Positions 24,648 to 33,668 of a stretch of 49,899 bases of DNA are shown one piece after another. The DNA is from Bacteroidales bacterium (GTDB lineage Bacteria > Bacteroidota > Bacteroidia > Bacteroidales > Tenuifilaceae). Numbering within the stretch: position 1 is the first letter of the stretch; each line of letters starts with the position of its first letter. Under the pieces are notes generated by a model. That model made no database searches. It was not told where the DNA came from and saw only the letters and a program-made list of their open reading frames with translations. The stretch lies in assembly GCA_003818205.1 (NCBI GenBank), contig RPRQ01000035.1, positions 1 through 49,899 of the forward strand. The letters are read 5' to 3'. The position numbers and the translations under genes are program-made.

Positions 24648-25268
24648 CTAATTACGTTTTGCGATTAGTAAAAATACAGGAAATGGTTTAATCTCACCAC
24701 TAACCACTTCACGATTTACAATAAAGCATTGCTTGTGAGAAAGATTGACAAAACTATTCCTTCCAAGAATACCCTTAAGTTCTACAACATCAAATCCATT
24801 ATGCCCATTAAAACCATTGCCATGGAATGAGCCATCCTCTTTATATAAATCGGCTATTGCCAAATAGCCACCAATATTAAGCATTTTAGAAAACTTATCG
24901 ATTATCGATTCCACATCAGCCACATGGTGAAGCACCATTTGGGTAAAAATCAGATCGAATCGCTTTTCAGAGAACACTTCCCGTTCAAGGTCGAATAGCA
25001 TTGGTTTAAGATTATCTGCTTTCGTTTCAGCAACCTTCCCCTCGATAATTCGAACCATTTCGGCTGAGCTATCCATTAGGATTATCTTATGGAGGTTATC
25101 CTTCAGCATAAAACTGAGGATACCTGTTCCCGCTCCAAATTCAAGGGCTTCCATACTAGTGGTTAATGGAATATTACGATATATTGCATCGGCAATAGCT
25201 CTCGACCGCTCCCAGTGCATCGGGTTATTATCCCACTCAGAGGCTTTCACATCAAACTCGTTCATCAA
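24648..25268 (-). CDS. Class I SAM-dependent methyltransferase
   Basis: The 206-residue protein has motif I ALEFGAGTGILSFML (about 41-55), an acidic loop ILMDSSAEMVRIIE and the motif FDLIFTQMVLHHV. The opening FDVKASEWDNNPMHWERS is typical of a small group of free-standing methyltransferases acting on small molecules; the substrate is unknown. The ATG at 25265 (one codon in) is an equally good start. It is a separate minus-strand gene upstream of osmC. Confidence 0.85.
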   Translation of the reverse strand: MMNEFDVKASEWDNNPMHWERSRAIADAIYRNIPLTTSMEALEFGAGTGILSFMLKDNLHKIILMDSSAEMVRIIEGKVAETKADNLKPMLFDLEREVFSEKRFDLIFTQMVLHHVADVESIIDKFSKMLNIGGYLAIADLYKEDGSFHGNGFNGHNGFDVVELKGILGRNSFVNLSHKQCFIVNREVVSGEIKPFPVFLLIAKRN

Positions 25269-25398
25269 TGAATCTTTAATTGCTAATGAAACAAAAACAT
25301 TTTAGAAAAGTTCAGAATTCAAGGGAATACGCTTCAAATCAAGCTGATGAAGAGCGTATTTATTAAATCATGCCAAATGGTTAATGAATCTCTTAATC

Positions 25399-25524
25399 TT
25401 ACATCCACAAGCCATAGGTCAGCTTAACAACTAATTGATTTGACTCGTAGCTAAATCTATCGGTTAACGATTTTCCGAGATTATGATTATAAACAACAAA
25501 CAGATCGCCTTTGGGCACAAAGGT
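25399..25524 (-). pseudogene. Detached C-terminal end of the DUF5916 gene after an in-frame amber codon
   Basis: Beyond the TAG at 25527-25525 the same frame stays open for 41 more codons to a TAA at 25401-25399. It encodes FVPKGDLFVVYNHNLGKSL and then SNQLVVKLTYGLWM. This is the standard last beta-strands of DUF5916 barrels, in which the stop position is normally Trp (TGG). So the stop is a point nonsense mutation, a sequencing error or a readthrough site. Confidence 0.8.
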
Positions 25525-27555
25525 CTATCGAAGCCGAGTATTGGTACCTATGCTCTCGCTTTCGTTATCGTACTGAATAAATGAGCTTAGCTGTAAATCG
25601 GTTGTAAAATTAAACTGTATTCTACCAGTTATTAAATCCTGTGTAAAATTACCTTCGGGCAGTTTTCCAATATTTTTTTCATAGCTCATTTCTAGAACAA
25701 GGTTTGGGGAAGGTCGTAATTTTGCGCCCACCTCTAGCTGATGAAGTTTTCCTGTATAGAATCCACCATATTTGTACTCAGCACCTCCGCTTAGCATTCT
25801 CTTGCTTGCAGTTTCAACCTCAACCTCGCCCTTAAATACATGGTATTCAGATGGCTGAATCTCAACACCATCAACAACTTCAAATGGTTCGGGGAGTATC
25901 TCACCCGATTGTACAAATTCGAACTTGAATTGATCTCCACTCTCGAGCAAAACACTTAATGGAGTTAAGTAAACCTCATAGTTCTCCCATTTATTCTTAA
26001 GATCGGTGATATAAACAATGAAAGTCTCAAAAAACAATTGCCTGATATGCTTAATCTTTGGTCGAGGCATATAGTTAAAAGCTGTCATATAGGATTTTAT
26101 ACTAGGTCTTGGTACAAATCCAAGCGATGGCTCAAAACCATCGCCAATCCTATTGTACATAAACATTGCATCGACCAAGTCGTTGGGATAGTCAATTTTA
26201 AAGCCAACATTAGCTTTATCGCCCTTTAAGCTGTCCCTATCCGAATACAAGCCCCATGCTCCAATTAGGAAATTTTTATTGTCAAACAATTTTGAGGTTT
26301 GAAAAATAAAGTCTGTTCCCACGGTATAGCTATCTTTTCGACCAAGAGGATCCCCTGTTGTTCCCAAAAAACCGATTGAAGATTCCTCAAGAATATTCTG
26401 TTTTACCCTAACAACACCCATTGTGGTTTGTGGCACTAAAGTATCTACTTTCCCGGTTTGGGTTACTAAAGCACCAAAATTTGTTTTATTGATTTTCCCC
26501 GTAAGCTTTCCACCAACATTTAATGGAACTTCTCTTCCATCATATAACCCTATACTACGGCTAAAAAAAGGGATGACATCTTCAGAACCTACGCCAAAAT
26601 CGAATATATCGGAACCCTCAAGGAAGAATTGTCTTTTCTCGGGAAAGAATAAAGGGAATCGGGTGAGGTTGGTTTGACGTTCATCCACCTCGGTTTCGGC
26701 AAAATCAGTATTCACAGTAAGCTGCCCCGTTATATCTGATGTGAATTTTTCGGTTAGGTCGAGGCTAAAATCACCTTTATAGTCGGGGTTTACCCCTCTC
26801 TCCTTGAATACTTTACCAAGAGCAGAACCTTTAGCAATAAGGCCAATTCCAAGATTAAATTTTGGAAGATTTGTAATAACTCCAGCATGTATTGTATGTG
26901 TGAGATTATAATCTATGCTAATACCACTCCATCGGTCAACCTCCATTAATCGCTGAATTCTCCTTTCGATGTTAAAACCCCATGTGGTAAGGTCTTTCTT
27001 AAATGTTAATGATTTTACCGGAATTTTTATTTCAGCCGCCCAACCCTTTTCACTTCGTGATGTCTTGGCTTCCCAAATACCATCCCAATTCGAATTCTCA
27101 TATTCACCCCTACCCGAAACAATGGCATCATACCTTGCTCCATTGGGGTTCACAGCAAATACAAATCCTGTTCTACCATCTTGATATGTATCAAAAACAA
27201 ATTTGATATGATCCTCTCCATTAAGTTCAGAATCTTTGGCTTTGGAGTAAGCAACGATTCCTTTTGAATTGTTATCGTAGCAGGTTACCCCGATGTAAAT
27301 GAAATGCTCATCAGCGAGTATTCTAACCACTATTCTTTGAGATGATTTATTCCCAACGGATGGCTCAACCATAGTTAATTCACTTATTGAATCGGATTGA
27401 AACCAATCACTTTCATTTAAATGTCCATCAAGCGTAATGGTTGTAAATACTTTTGAACAGCTTAGGTTTTTATCAGAACTATTCTGATTCTGTGCAATAG
27501 AAACGTAACCTGAAAATGATAAAATGGATAGAAGGAAAACACTTTTATAATTCAT
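25525..27555 (-). CDS. DUF5916 outer-membrane protein with N-terminal CBM9-like domain, amber-truncated
   Basis: The 676-residue protein has a signal peptide (about 1-21). A CBM9-like beta-sandwich follows (about 35-230, including TITLDGHLNESDW), then a DUF5916 beta-barrel. Key stretches are DERQTNLTRFPLFFPEKRQFFLEG and FNIERRIQR. It is probably an outer-membrane protein that binds or passes sugars or other ligands; the real role is unknown. The reading frame ends at TAG after NTRLR, 41 codons before the natural C-terminus, which removes the final strands and the terminal aromatic residue that outer-membrane barrels need. The intact gene would be 25399-27555 (718 residues). Confidence 0.85.
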   Translation of the reverse strand: MNYKSVFLLSILSFSGYVSIAQNQNSSDKNLSCSKVFTTITLDGHLNESDWFQSDSISELTMVEPSVGNKSSQRIVVRILADEHFIYIGVTCYDNNSKGIVAYSKAKDSELNGEDHIKFVFDTYQDGRTGFVFAVNPNGARYDAIVSGRGEYENSNWDGIWEAKTSRSEKGWAAEIKIPVKSLTFKKDLTTWGFNIERRIQRLMEVDRWSGISIDYNLTHTIHAGVITNLPKFNLGIGLIAKGSALGKVFKERGVNPDYKGDFSLDLTEKFTSDITGQLTVNTDFAETEVDERQTNLTRFPLFFPEKRQFFLEGSDIFDFGVGSEDVIPFFSRSIGLYDGREVPLNVGGKLTGKINKTNFGALVTQTGKVDTLVPQTTMGVVRVKQNILEESSIGFLGTTGDPLGRKDSYTVGTDFIFQTSKLFDNKNFLIGAWGLYSDRDSLKGDKANVGFKIDYPNDLVDAMFMYNRIGDGFEPSLGFVPRPSIKSYMTAFNYMPRPKIKHIRQLFFETFIVYITDLKNKWENYEVYLTPLSVLLESGDQFKFEFVQSGEILPEPFEVVDGVEIQPSEYHVFKGEVEVETASKRMLSGGAEYKYGGFYTGKLHQLEVGAKLRPSPNLVLEMSYEKNIGKLPEGNFTQDLITGRIQFNFTTDLQLSSFIQYDNESESIGTNTRLR

Positions 27556-27765
27556 GAAATATAGGTTTTATAGGTTATGGCTTACTAGATATAATTTTCT
27601 AATTGGATATTCATTAGAACAAAACATCTATAAGACAATCAAGAAGTCAAAACCTTGCGGACTCCTAGTATTTATTTGCTATGCCACTAAGACACTAAGC
27701 TTCACAAAGTTTTTTATCGATTTTTAACAAAACCTCAACCCTTAGTTCGGATTCTTACAAAATCA

Positions 27766-28869
27766 TCATAGCGTATCTGTATAGATTTTAATAATCGTAT
27801 CAACTGTAAGATGAGCCGGAGTAATCTTGATGTCCCCTTTTACAATGGTTTTTTCGGCAAAAAGTTTCAACTCTGATTCCTTAATTCCATAGGTTGAAAG
27901 CCTTGTGCTAATGCCAAAATCTTCGATATACTTTCGTGAGCCACCGAATGGTTTGAACAGATTATCAATCTCAGCAACCTTCTCCTTAACGGTTGAGTTG
28001 ACAAGCATAAACTCCAAAAACTGAGGTAGAAGAATTGCATTGGCCTTGCCATGATGGATATTATGATAAATGGTAAGCGGATACCCCATAATATGAAGTA
28101 GAATTGTTCCTGCATGAGTAATTACAATTCCCGCAACCATTGAGGCATATGATATTAAGCACATTGCCTCCTCGTCCATTTTAGCAGCATCACTTAGATT
28201 CTCGATAATTGTTTTTATCGAATGGAGAGCTAAAGCATCAGTTAAAATGTTTGAATCGGTGGATAGATACGATTCAATGGCATGGGTCAATGCATCAAGA
28301 CCAGTATTGACAACCAGCTGCGATGGCATACTAAATGTCAGCTCGGGATCGATGATGGATATAATTGGGAAAATACCCGGATGAGCAAAGCCTCCCTTAA
28401 AACCCTGCTCATGATCGGAAAAGACGGCATAAGGGGTAACTTCGCTTCCTGTCCCTGATGTGGTAGGGATGCAGATAACGGGTAAGGGTTTGTTCTCTAA
28501 CGCTCTGCCCTGCATATACTCTCTCATTGAGCCATCGTTGGTCGCTAAAACAGCAAAACCCTTTGCAGCATCCATGGGTGAACCACCACCAACAGCGATT
28601 ATCAGCTGAAAACGGCCTGCACGAGTAACCTTTCTGCCATCCTCAAGCAGCTGAAGCGATGGATTCTCCTCCACCCCATCGTAAATTTCAAAAAACCTAT
28701 CTTTTAGCTGAGTCTTAATCGCTTTGAGCGCACCGCTCTTCTCCCCAGAGTTTTTATCGGTAACAATTAATATTCTTGATATATTTTTATCAATTTCATT
28801 ATTAAGCGTTTCTATTTTACCTCTGCCAAAAACTATTTTGGTTGGAATAAGGAATTCGAATGATTTCAT
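27766..28869 (-). CDS. Iron-containing alcohol dehydrogenase
   Basis: The 367-residue protein is a group III metal-dependent alcohol dehydrogenase. The NAD(P)-binding GGGSPMDAAKG (about 94-104), IPTTSGTGSEVTPYAV, and the iron-ligand regions GLDALTHAIESYLS and NIHHGKANAILLP are all intact. It interconverts alcohols and aldehydes in the cytoplasm, possibly in fermentation; the substrate is not predictable. It is a single minus-strand gene. Confidence 0.92.
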   Translation of the reverse strand: MKSFEFLIPTKIVFGRGKIETLNNEIDKNISRILIVTDKNSGEKSGALKAIKTQLKDRFFEIYDGVEENPSLQLLEDGRKVTRAGRFQLIIAVGGGSPMDAAKGFAVLATNDGSMREYMQGRALENKPLPVICIPTTSGTGSEVTPYAVFSDHEQGFKGGFAHPGIFPIISIIDPELTFSMPSQLVVNTGLDALTHAIESYLSTDSNILTDALALHSIKTIIENLSDAAKMDEEAMCLISYASMVAGIVITHAGTILLHIMGYPLTIYHNIHHGKANAILLPQFLEFMLVNSTVKEKVAEIDNLFKPFGGSRKYIEDFGISTRLSTYGIKESELKLFAEKTIVKGDIKITPAHLTVDTIIKIYTDTL

Positions 28870-29041
28870 GGATTGGTGATTTTAGATGTTTAATGAGAAA
28901 CAATATTTAACGATCCTGTGGTTGGGAATGTTGGGGAGTTAACGGTTGCTTTCGTATCCACCGTTAATGAGCTTTGTGGTGAGCGAAAACCTTGCTGTTG
29001 CATCATCAGCCCCAAAATTTTAAACCACATGTTGACTGTAG

Positions 29042-29563
29042 CTATTTAATTCTCACGTCAAGTTGTTTTCCTAGTCCAGTTTCTACAATTTTTCTCAAAG
29101 TGGCAATCTCAATATCTGAACGGTCATTTTCTATTCGTGAAATATAATTTCTTGTCGTACCACTTTTTATTGCCAATTCTTGCTGTGATAAACCAGAACG
29201 CATTCTTGATTCTCTAATTAATCGTCCAATTTTTAACACTATATCACTTTTTTCATGTTGGCTATATTTTAATAAAACATCAGCACCAATTTCAAAAGGC
29301 ACTTTTACTCGCTCATTGTTTCTTAACGTTATATATTGTTCCACATTATTCCATGATAGAGTATTGTTTTCTATTTCAACTTTTTTAAATTCATCTTCAT
29401 TAAACAAAATTGATGCAGGCGAATTTTCGTCAACACCTATCTTCAGCAATACATTCCTAAAGTCAATTATCCTTGACTCTCCGTTGTTGTAAACTACCGA
29501 GACAGATAATCCTTTTATCCAGTTTATCTTTAAAATTCGTGGTATTTTAATATGTTTTCTCAT
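29042..29563 (-). CDS. DUF2442 / XRE helix-turn-helix protein (antitoxin-like)
   Basis: The 173-residue protein has two domains. The N-terminal DUF2442-like domain (about 1-95) contains KINWIKGLSVSVVYNNGESRIIDF. The C-terminal XRE helix-turn-helix (about 112-165) contains RMRSGLSQQELAIKSGTTRNYISRIE (positions 120-145). It overlaps the upstream DUF4160 gene by 4 bases (ATGA type), so the two are translated together. DUF4160/DUF2442 pairs look like toxin-antitoxin modules; with its DNA-binding domain this protein would be the antitoxin and autorepressor (inference). Confidence 0.8.
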   Translation of the reverse strand: MRKHIKIPRILKINWIKGLSVSVVYNNGESRIIDFRNVLLKIGVDENSPASILFNEDEFKKVEIENNTLSWNNVEQYITLRNNERVKVPFEIGADVLLKYSQHEKSDIVLKIGRLIRESRMRSGLSQQELAIKSGTTRNYISRIENDRSDIEIATLRKIVETGLGKQLDVRIK

Positions 29564-29796
29564 TTCAGTTGTGGATTAAGTTCATTGAAAATTGATAAAG
29601 CCAAATCTTTGTTGCCTGCAATCCAATCAAATGCTTTTTTCAATTGTTTCGTTGGTAAATCTCCTGCATATATTTTCCCTGTTTCAATTTCAATTAGTAC
29701 TTCAAATTCGTTGAACAATGCGTGAATGTGTGGTGGTCTATGCTCTCCATTATGGATAACAATCTTGAGACCATCTACATTTTCAATTGTTGGCAT
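29560..29796 (-). CDS. DUF4160 protein (putative toxin-like partner)
   Basis: The 78-residue protein has the DUF4160 signature VIHNGEHRPPHIHALFNEFEV with clustered His residues, and then LPTKQLKKAFDWI. Its activity is unknown. It is the first gene of a two-gene unit with the DUF2442-XRE gene and has a near-perfect promoter ending about nine bases before the ATG, so the mRNA is nearly leaderless. A toxin role is inferred only from size and gene pairing. Confidence 0.8.
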   Translation of the reverse strand: MPTIENVDGLKIVIHNGEHRPPHIHALFNEFEVLIEIETGKIYAGDLPTKQLKKAFDWIAGNKDLALSIFNELNPQLK

Positions 29797-29810
29797 TTAT
29801 TCTTTTTACG

Positions 29811-29842
29811 CAAAGGTATCTAATTAGGTACATCGATGCAAA
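29811..29842 (-). promoter_or_regulatory. Promoter of the DUF4160/DUF2442-XRE module
   Basis: On the minus strand TTTG (29842-29839), exactly 20 bases, then TACCTTTG (29818-29811) fits the Bacteroidota consensus perfectly. Transcription should start around 29804, leaving under ten bases before the ATG at 29796. Confidence 0.75.
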
Positions 29843-29922
29843 TTTACTAACCATTTCTTCTAGTTACTTTGAAAAATCTATGAAATTTGGGATGTCTTCT
29901 ATAGTTACCGCCAACTGGATAT

Positions 29923-29954
29923 TAAAAAGAAACCACAGATTCTAGTCTATGGTT
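29923..29954 (-). terminator. Rho-independent terminator of nrfHA
   Basis: On the minus strand AACCATAGA pairs with TCTGTGGTT around a 6-base loop, followed by TCTTTTTAAT. It lies 28 bases after the nrfA stop codon. Confidence 0.75.
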
Positions 29955-29982
29955 CTCTCTGAATACTATATCATTACAATGT

Positions 29983-31485
29983 CTAATAATTCTTTACATC
30001 ATATTTTGCTTCGCGCTCTTTAGCCTCACTCTTCCACTTTGGAATAATCTCTTTAATAAACTCCTTCTTTTCCTTATAGAGTTTGTCCATATCAAGACCA
30101 ATATACTTTTGGGCTTTATCTTTTGTTGATATATCGGGCATTGAAACCTCATCGTTGAAACCTAATTTAGCCAAAACCCTTGCAATCTCTAAACGAGCCT
30201 CCGAGGACTTCTGTATCCCTGCGCCTATAATTCGGCTAACCTCAAGCGGAGCATGGAATGATGAGCCATGACCAGCTGCTGAAAAATCCCAACGCCATTG
30301 TGCCGCACGAATTAGCTTCAACGATGATTCCATCTGCTTTTCAGTTGCACCCTTATCCCAAGCAAACTTTGCTTCGATATGAGCCTTGGCAAGAATACTT
30401 TCAAGTTGCCTTCTGTTCTCAAAAACCTTATCCTGTCGCTGAAAAACATTTGCAATCAACTTTTGGGTCTCCTCTCTATGACAAACCTGACAGGTATTTG
30501 CTACATTGTTCAAAGGGCTTTGAATATGATGGTCGGTAAATTTCACGCCACCTTCACTCTTGTATGGCATATGGCAGTCGGCACAGGCAACTCCCCTATC
30601 ATAATGAACACCCATTCGGAATAGTTCATAGTCGGGATGCTGCGCTTTAATCATTGGGGTTCTGCTCAGGGAATGTTTCCAATCGGAAAAATTATAGGAA
30701 TCGTAATACTCCTCCATGTTCTCAGCAGTAAAGCCTTTATCCCAAGGGAATGTTAGATATTTACCATCGCCTTTAAAGTAGTATTCCACATGGCATTGGG
30801 CACACACCAATGAACGCATCTCCTGATGCGTTGCTTTTTTTACATCAATACCCTGACGTTGAAAAGCCTCAACTAACGCAGGGCGGGATATTTGAAGATT
30901 CATGGTTTTAGCATCGTGGCAATCGGCACAACCAATGGGATTAGCAATTTCTGATCCTAAAGCACTCCATTTGGCTTTATAAAATCCTTCGATTCCCATA
31001 CTGTTCATCATCCTTGGAACGTCGGGGCTTTTACATGCCCAACAGGTACCCGGCATCGATGGATCATCGGGCTTCATGGGCGAACCTGTTCTTAGAATAT
31101 TCTGAACATCGGTAACGGCATAGTAATGACCCCTTGCCTGATTATACTCCATTGAAAAAGGATAACCAGCCCACAGCACAACCATTTCAGGAGCCAAGGC
31201 AAGCATATCAATTTTATGTGCCCCATTGTATTTGCTTCTAAAGGTTGTATCGCTAGTTTGCATGTAGGTATTGTATTCACGGGGAAAATTCTTACCCCAA
31301 ATCTCATTTCTAGGCTCCCACTGCTCGTATTCAACCTGTGGGGTATAGACAAACTCAGCTTCTGCTCTGCGTTCAATAATTGATGAGGCGAGCAGCCCCA
31401 GCAGGAATACAATTACAATGGTTACAAAAAATACGACCCATCCTATAAAAGGGTTCTGTTTAACTAGTTCGCGGATTGATTTCAT
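29983..31485 (-). CDS. nrfA: Ammonia-forming cytochrome c nitrite reductase (pentahaem)
   Basis: This enzyme reduces nitrite to ammonium with six electrons on the periplasmic side. The 500-residue protein has an N-terminal membrane anchor/signal (about 15-35). It has five haem sites: the catalytic CWACK (C148, C151, K152) and CADCH (186-190), CAQCH (228-232), CADCH (311-315), CQVCH (342-346). The catalytic KAQH motif is complete (K290, Q292 for calcium, H293), as are E234/Y235. It lies 4 bases after nrfH, the usual membrane partner. No nrfI or regulator is nearby. Confidence 0.97.
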   Translation of the reverse strand: MKSIRELVKQNPFIGWVVFFVTIVIVFLLGLLASSIIERRAEAEFVYTPQVEYEQWEPRNEIWGKNFPREYNTYMQTSDTTFRSKYNGAHKIDMLALAPEMVVLWAGYPFSMEYNQARGHYYAVTDVQNILRTGSPMKPDDPSMPGTCWACKSPDVPRMMNSMGIEGFYKAKWSALGSEIANPIGCADCHDAKTMNLQISRPALVEAFQRQGIDVKKATHQEMRSLVCAQCHVEYYFKGDGKYLTFPWDKGFTAENMEEYYDSYNFSDWKHSLSRTPMIKAQHPDYELFRMGVHYDRGVACADCHMPYKSEGGVKFTDHHIQSPLNNVANTCQVCHREETQKLIANVFQRQDKVFENRRQLESILAKAHIEAKFAWDKGATEKQMESSLKLIRAAQWRWDFSAAGHGSSFHAPLEVSRIIGAGIQKSSEARLEIARVLAKLGFNDEVSMPDISTKDKAQKYIGLDMDKLYKEKKEFIKEIIPKWKSEAKEREAKYDVKNY

Positions 31486-31489
31486 CTAT

Positions 31490-32086
31490 TTATTTTTTAC
31501 TAGGTTCTGATTTCATTAATGATTGAAGCCATTGTGGTACGGGGCTTCCAAGCATAGGAACCCTTGAATAGGGTGTTGTAGTCAACCCTTTAACCCTATC
31601 ATGAGGTGTTAACCGATGGCAATCCCAGCATTTTCTATCGCTTCTGAACATGCTCAGAGAATCCGTCAATTGATTAACCTTTACATCAGTTAAAAGATTT
31701 CCATGGCAGCGTAAACAGTTCTTCTGAACGGCATTGGCTCCCTCTTCTTTAATTCTAATTACTTGAGGCTCCCCCCTCAGTGTAAAAATGGTGGCATGTC
31801 TCAGCCCATCCTTTGCCTTAAAATAGTACTTGTTAAAAACATTATTATGAGGCACATGGCAATCGTTACAGTTAGTGTACTCCCTATGTGCGCTATGCGC
31901 CCATGTTGAGTATTCAGGTCCCATTATATGGCAGTTAACGCAGGTCTTAGGGTTATCGGAAAGGTAGGACGGTGCTTGTGAAATGTAAAAGGAAAAGAGA
32001 CCTATACCAAAAAATATCCCTAATAGGATAATTACCGGGATACGCCAAAATTCAGGTGGTTTGAAAAACCGAAGGAATCTGATCAT
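31490..32086 (-). CDS. nrfH: Cytochrome c nitrite reductase small subunit NrfH (tetrahaem quinol dehydrogenase)
   Basis: This NapC/NirT-family protein takes electrons from menaquinol and passes them to NrfA. Of its 198 residues, one N-terminal membrane helix covers about 16-35. Four haem motifs follow: CVNCH (C49-H53) with the axial Met two residues later (CHIM), CNDCH, CLRCH and CWDCH. It is the first gene of the nrfHA operon. The upstream region has no clear consensus promoter. Confidence 0.96.
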   Translation of the reverse strand: MIRFLRFFKPPEFWRIPVIILLGIFFGIGLFSFYISQAPSYLSDNPKTCVNCHIMGPEYSTWAHSAHREYTNCNDCHVPHNNVFNKYYFKAKDGLRHATIFTLRGEPQVIRIKEEGANAVQKNCLRCHGNLLTDVKVNQLTDSLSMFRSDRKCWDCHRLTPHDRVKGLTTTPYSRVPMLGSPVPQWLQSLMKSEPSKK

Positions 32087-32384
32087 CTTTATTTAATTAT
32101 CTGATAAAGATAGATAAATTTGACATAATTCCTTTAAAATAAGTATAGTTACCCTGAACTAGTCATGAAAAATCTTCTTTCAAAACTCCTTCGGATATAG
32201 AACTAAATAGCTTTATTAATTGTTTAAATGCAAATGGTGTTTTAACGGCAATTCGCCATTCTAGGGGACAAGATATAGGAGCAGCATGCGGGCAGATGGG
32301 AGGGGGAAAAGTTGAAAAGTTAAAAAATGACAAGTTGAAAAGTATAATAAGGCAGCGACTACTATTAACTAACAATGATTTAAA

Positions 32385-32912
32385 ATGGAATCAAATCAAG
32401 TAATAAAAGCAATTCATAGCCGTAGAAGCGTTCGGCACTTTAGCGATGAGAAGGTAACGAAGGAGCAGTTAGAAATTCTCATAAAAGCAGGAATGGCAGC
32501 GCCTTCGGCTAATAATGTTCAACCATGGTCATTCATTGGAATTACCAATAGAGATACCTTGGATAAACTTGCGAATGGTTTACCTTATGCTAAAATGCTT
32601 TTCAGAGCGACAGCAGCCATCGTTGTTTGTGGTTTACCCGCTAAATCAGGTAGCGATAGCCCTGAGGGGTATTGGGTTCAGGATTGTTCTGCCGCAACTC
32701 AAAACATCCTTCTTGCAACCGAAGCAATTGGACTAGGTGCTGTTTGGACTGGGGTTAATCCTCGTGCCGAAAGGATTAAAATTGTAAGGGATATTCTCGG
32801 TATCCCCGAAACGGTTATCCCTTTAAATGTTATTCCTATTGGCTATCCAGATGGCATTGAGAAACCAAAGGATAAGTTCAAACAGGAGAATATTATGTGG
32901 GAGGGGTGGTGA
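32385..32912 (+). CDS. Nitroreductase family FMN-dependent oxidoreductase
   Basis: The 175-residue protein opens with IKAIHSRRSVRHF, the FMN-binding start of the family, followed by AAPSANNVQPWSFI and EAIGLGAVWTGVNPR. It ends with the usual IGYPDGIEKPKDKF. It is a flavin enzyme that reduces nitro compounds, quinones or similar substrates with NAD(P)H; the physiological substrate is unknown. It is monocistronic. The 298 bases before it hold no gene. Confidence 0.92.
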   Translation: MESNQVIKAIHSRRSVRHFSDEKVTKEQLEILIKAGMAAPSANNVQPWSFIGITNRDTLDKLANGLPYAKMLFRATAAIVVCGLPAKSGSDSPEGYWVQDCSAATQNILLATEAIGLGAVWTGVNPRAERIKIVRDILGIPETVIPLNVIPIGYPDGIEKPKDKFKQENIMWEGW

Positions 32913-33246
32913 TAGCAGAAGTCAGAAGATAAAAATCAAAAATCAATAAAACAACCACAGAGACACGGAGAGCACGGAGATATCCGAAGGCGTGAAGGCG
33001 CAAAGCATATCTAAAACCCGTGTTCATCTGTTCTATCTGTGTCATTTGTGTTCTATTTTATTCAAAAGACAGAAGTCAAAATTCGAGCGATTGTATTATT
33101 TGAGTTCATTGCAGATAAAATCTCAATACTCTGGTTATAAATAGAAACCGCTAAAGAATGTTAAACCACAGAACAAATACTAAAATGCATTGTTATGATG
33201 ATGGTTTAAGTTTAGAATTTTTTAGTGTTAACAAAAAACAATTAAA
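32913..33246. other. Intergenic region with degenerate CACGGAG-type repeat
   Basis: The region 32953-33060 contains ACCACAGAGACACGGAG, GAGCACGGAG, GAAGGCGTGAAGGCGCAAAG and CTGTGTCATTTGTG, pieces of the same repeat vocabulary as at 36432 and 49577. The rest is AT-rich upstream sequence of the HMA gene. No gene is seen. Confidence 0.55.
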
Positions 33247-33588
33247 ATGAAAAGTAAATTATTTATTACACTCACCCTGATTCTTGCTTTAGGGTTTACT
33301 GCTTTTGCACAAGAACTCAAAACCGAAAAGGTTAAGGTGTACGGAGAATGTGGAATGTGCGAAAAGCGTATCGACAAAGCAGCAACATCAGTTGATGGTG
33401 TTACAAAAGCTGAATGGAATAAAGAAACCAAAATGCTTGAAGTAACATACGATGCTACCAAAACAAATGTTGAAAAAATTCAAACTGCAGTTTCAAAAGT
33501 TGGTCATGATACAGATGCAACCAAGGCTGATGACAAAACTTATTCATCATTACCTGAATGCTGTAAATACGATAGGCCAAAGAAATAA
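33247..33588 (+). CDS. Periplasmic heavy-metal-associated (HMA) domain protein
   Basis: The 113-residue protein has a signal peptide (MKSKLFITLTLILALGFTAFA) and an HMA/MerP-like fold with the metal motif GECGMCEKRID (C35, C38) and AVSKVGHDT. A C-terminal PECCKY adds two further Cys. It probably binds a soft metal such as copper, zinc or mercury in the periplasm. It is followed by a terminator and then a small Cys-rich membrane protein. Confidence 0.87.
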   Translation: MKSKLFITLTLILALGFTAFAQELKTEKVKVYGECGMCEKRIDKAATSVDGVTKAEWNKETKMLEVTYDATKTNVEKIQTAVSKVGHDTDATKADDKTYSSLPECCKYDRPKK

Positions 33589-33612
33589 CTTCTACCTTTG
33601 AACGATATAATT

Positions 33613-33644
33613 AACACACGAGTTTTTAGCCCGTGTGTTTTTTT
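33613..33644 (+). terminator. Rho-independent terminator of the HMA gene
   Basis: AACACACG (33613-33620) pairs with CGTGTGTT (33632-33639) around 11 bases, followed by a run of T. Confidence 0.9.
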
Positions 33645-33668
33645 AAACACTAAATTAATTAGCTTTAA

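Noticed and set aside
25399-27555. Stop-codon reassignment (TAG read as an amino acid)
   Set aside because: Other normal genes in the window end in TAG (prs, the fucosidase), so a simple nonsense mutation or sequencing error is far more likely.
32163-32375. 70-residue minus-strand frame upstream of the nitroreductase gene
   Set aside because: No recognisable protein features, no start context, and it overlaps the expected promoter region.
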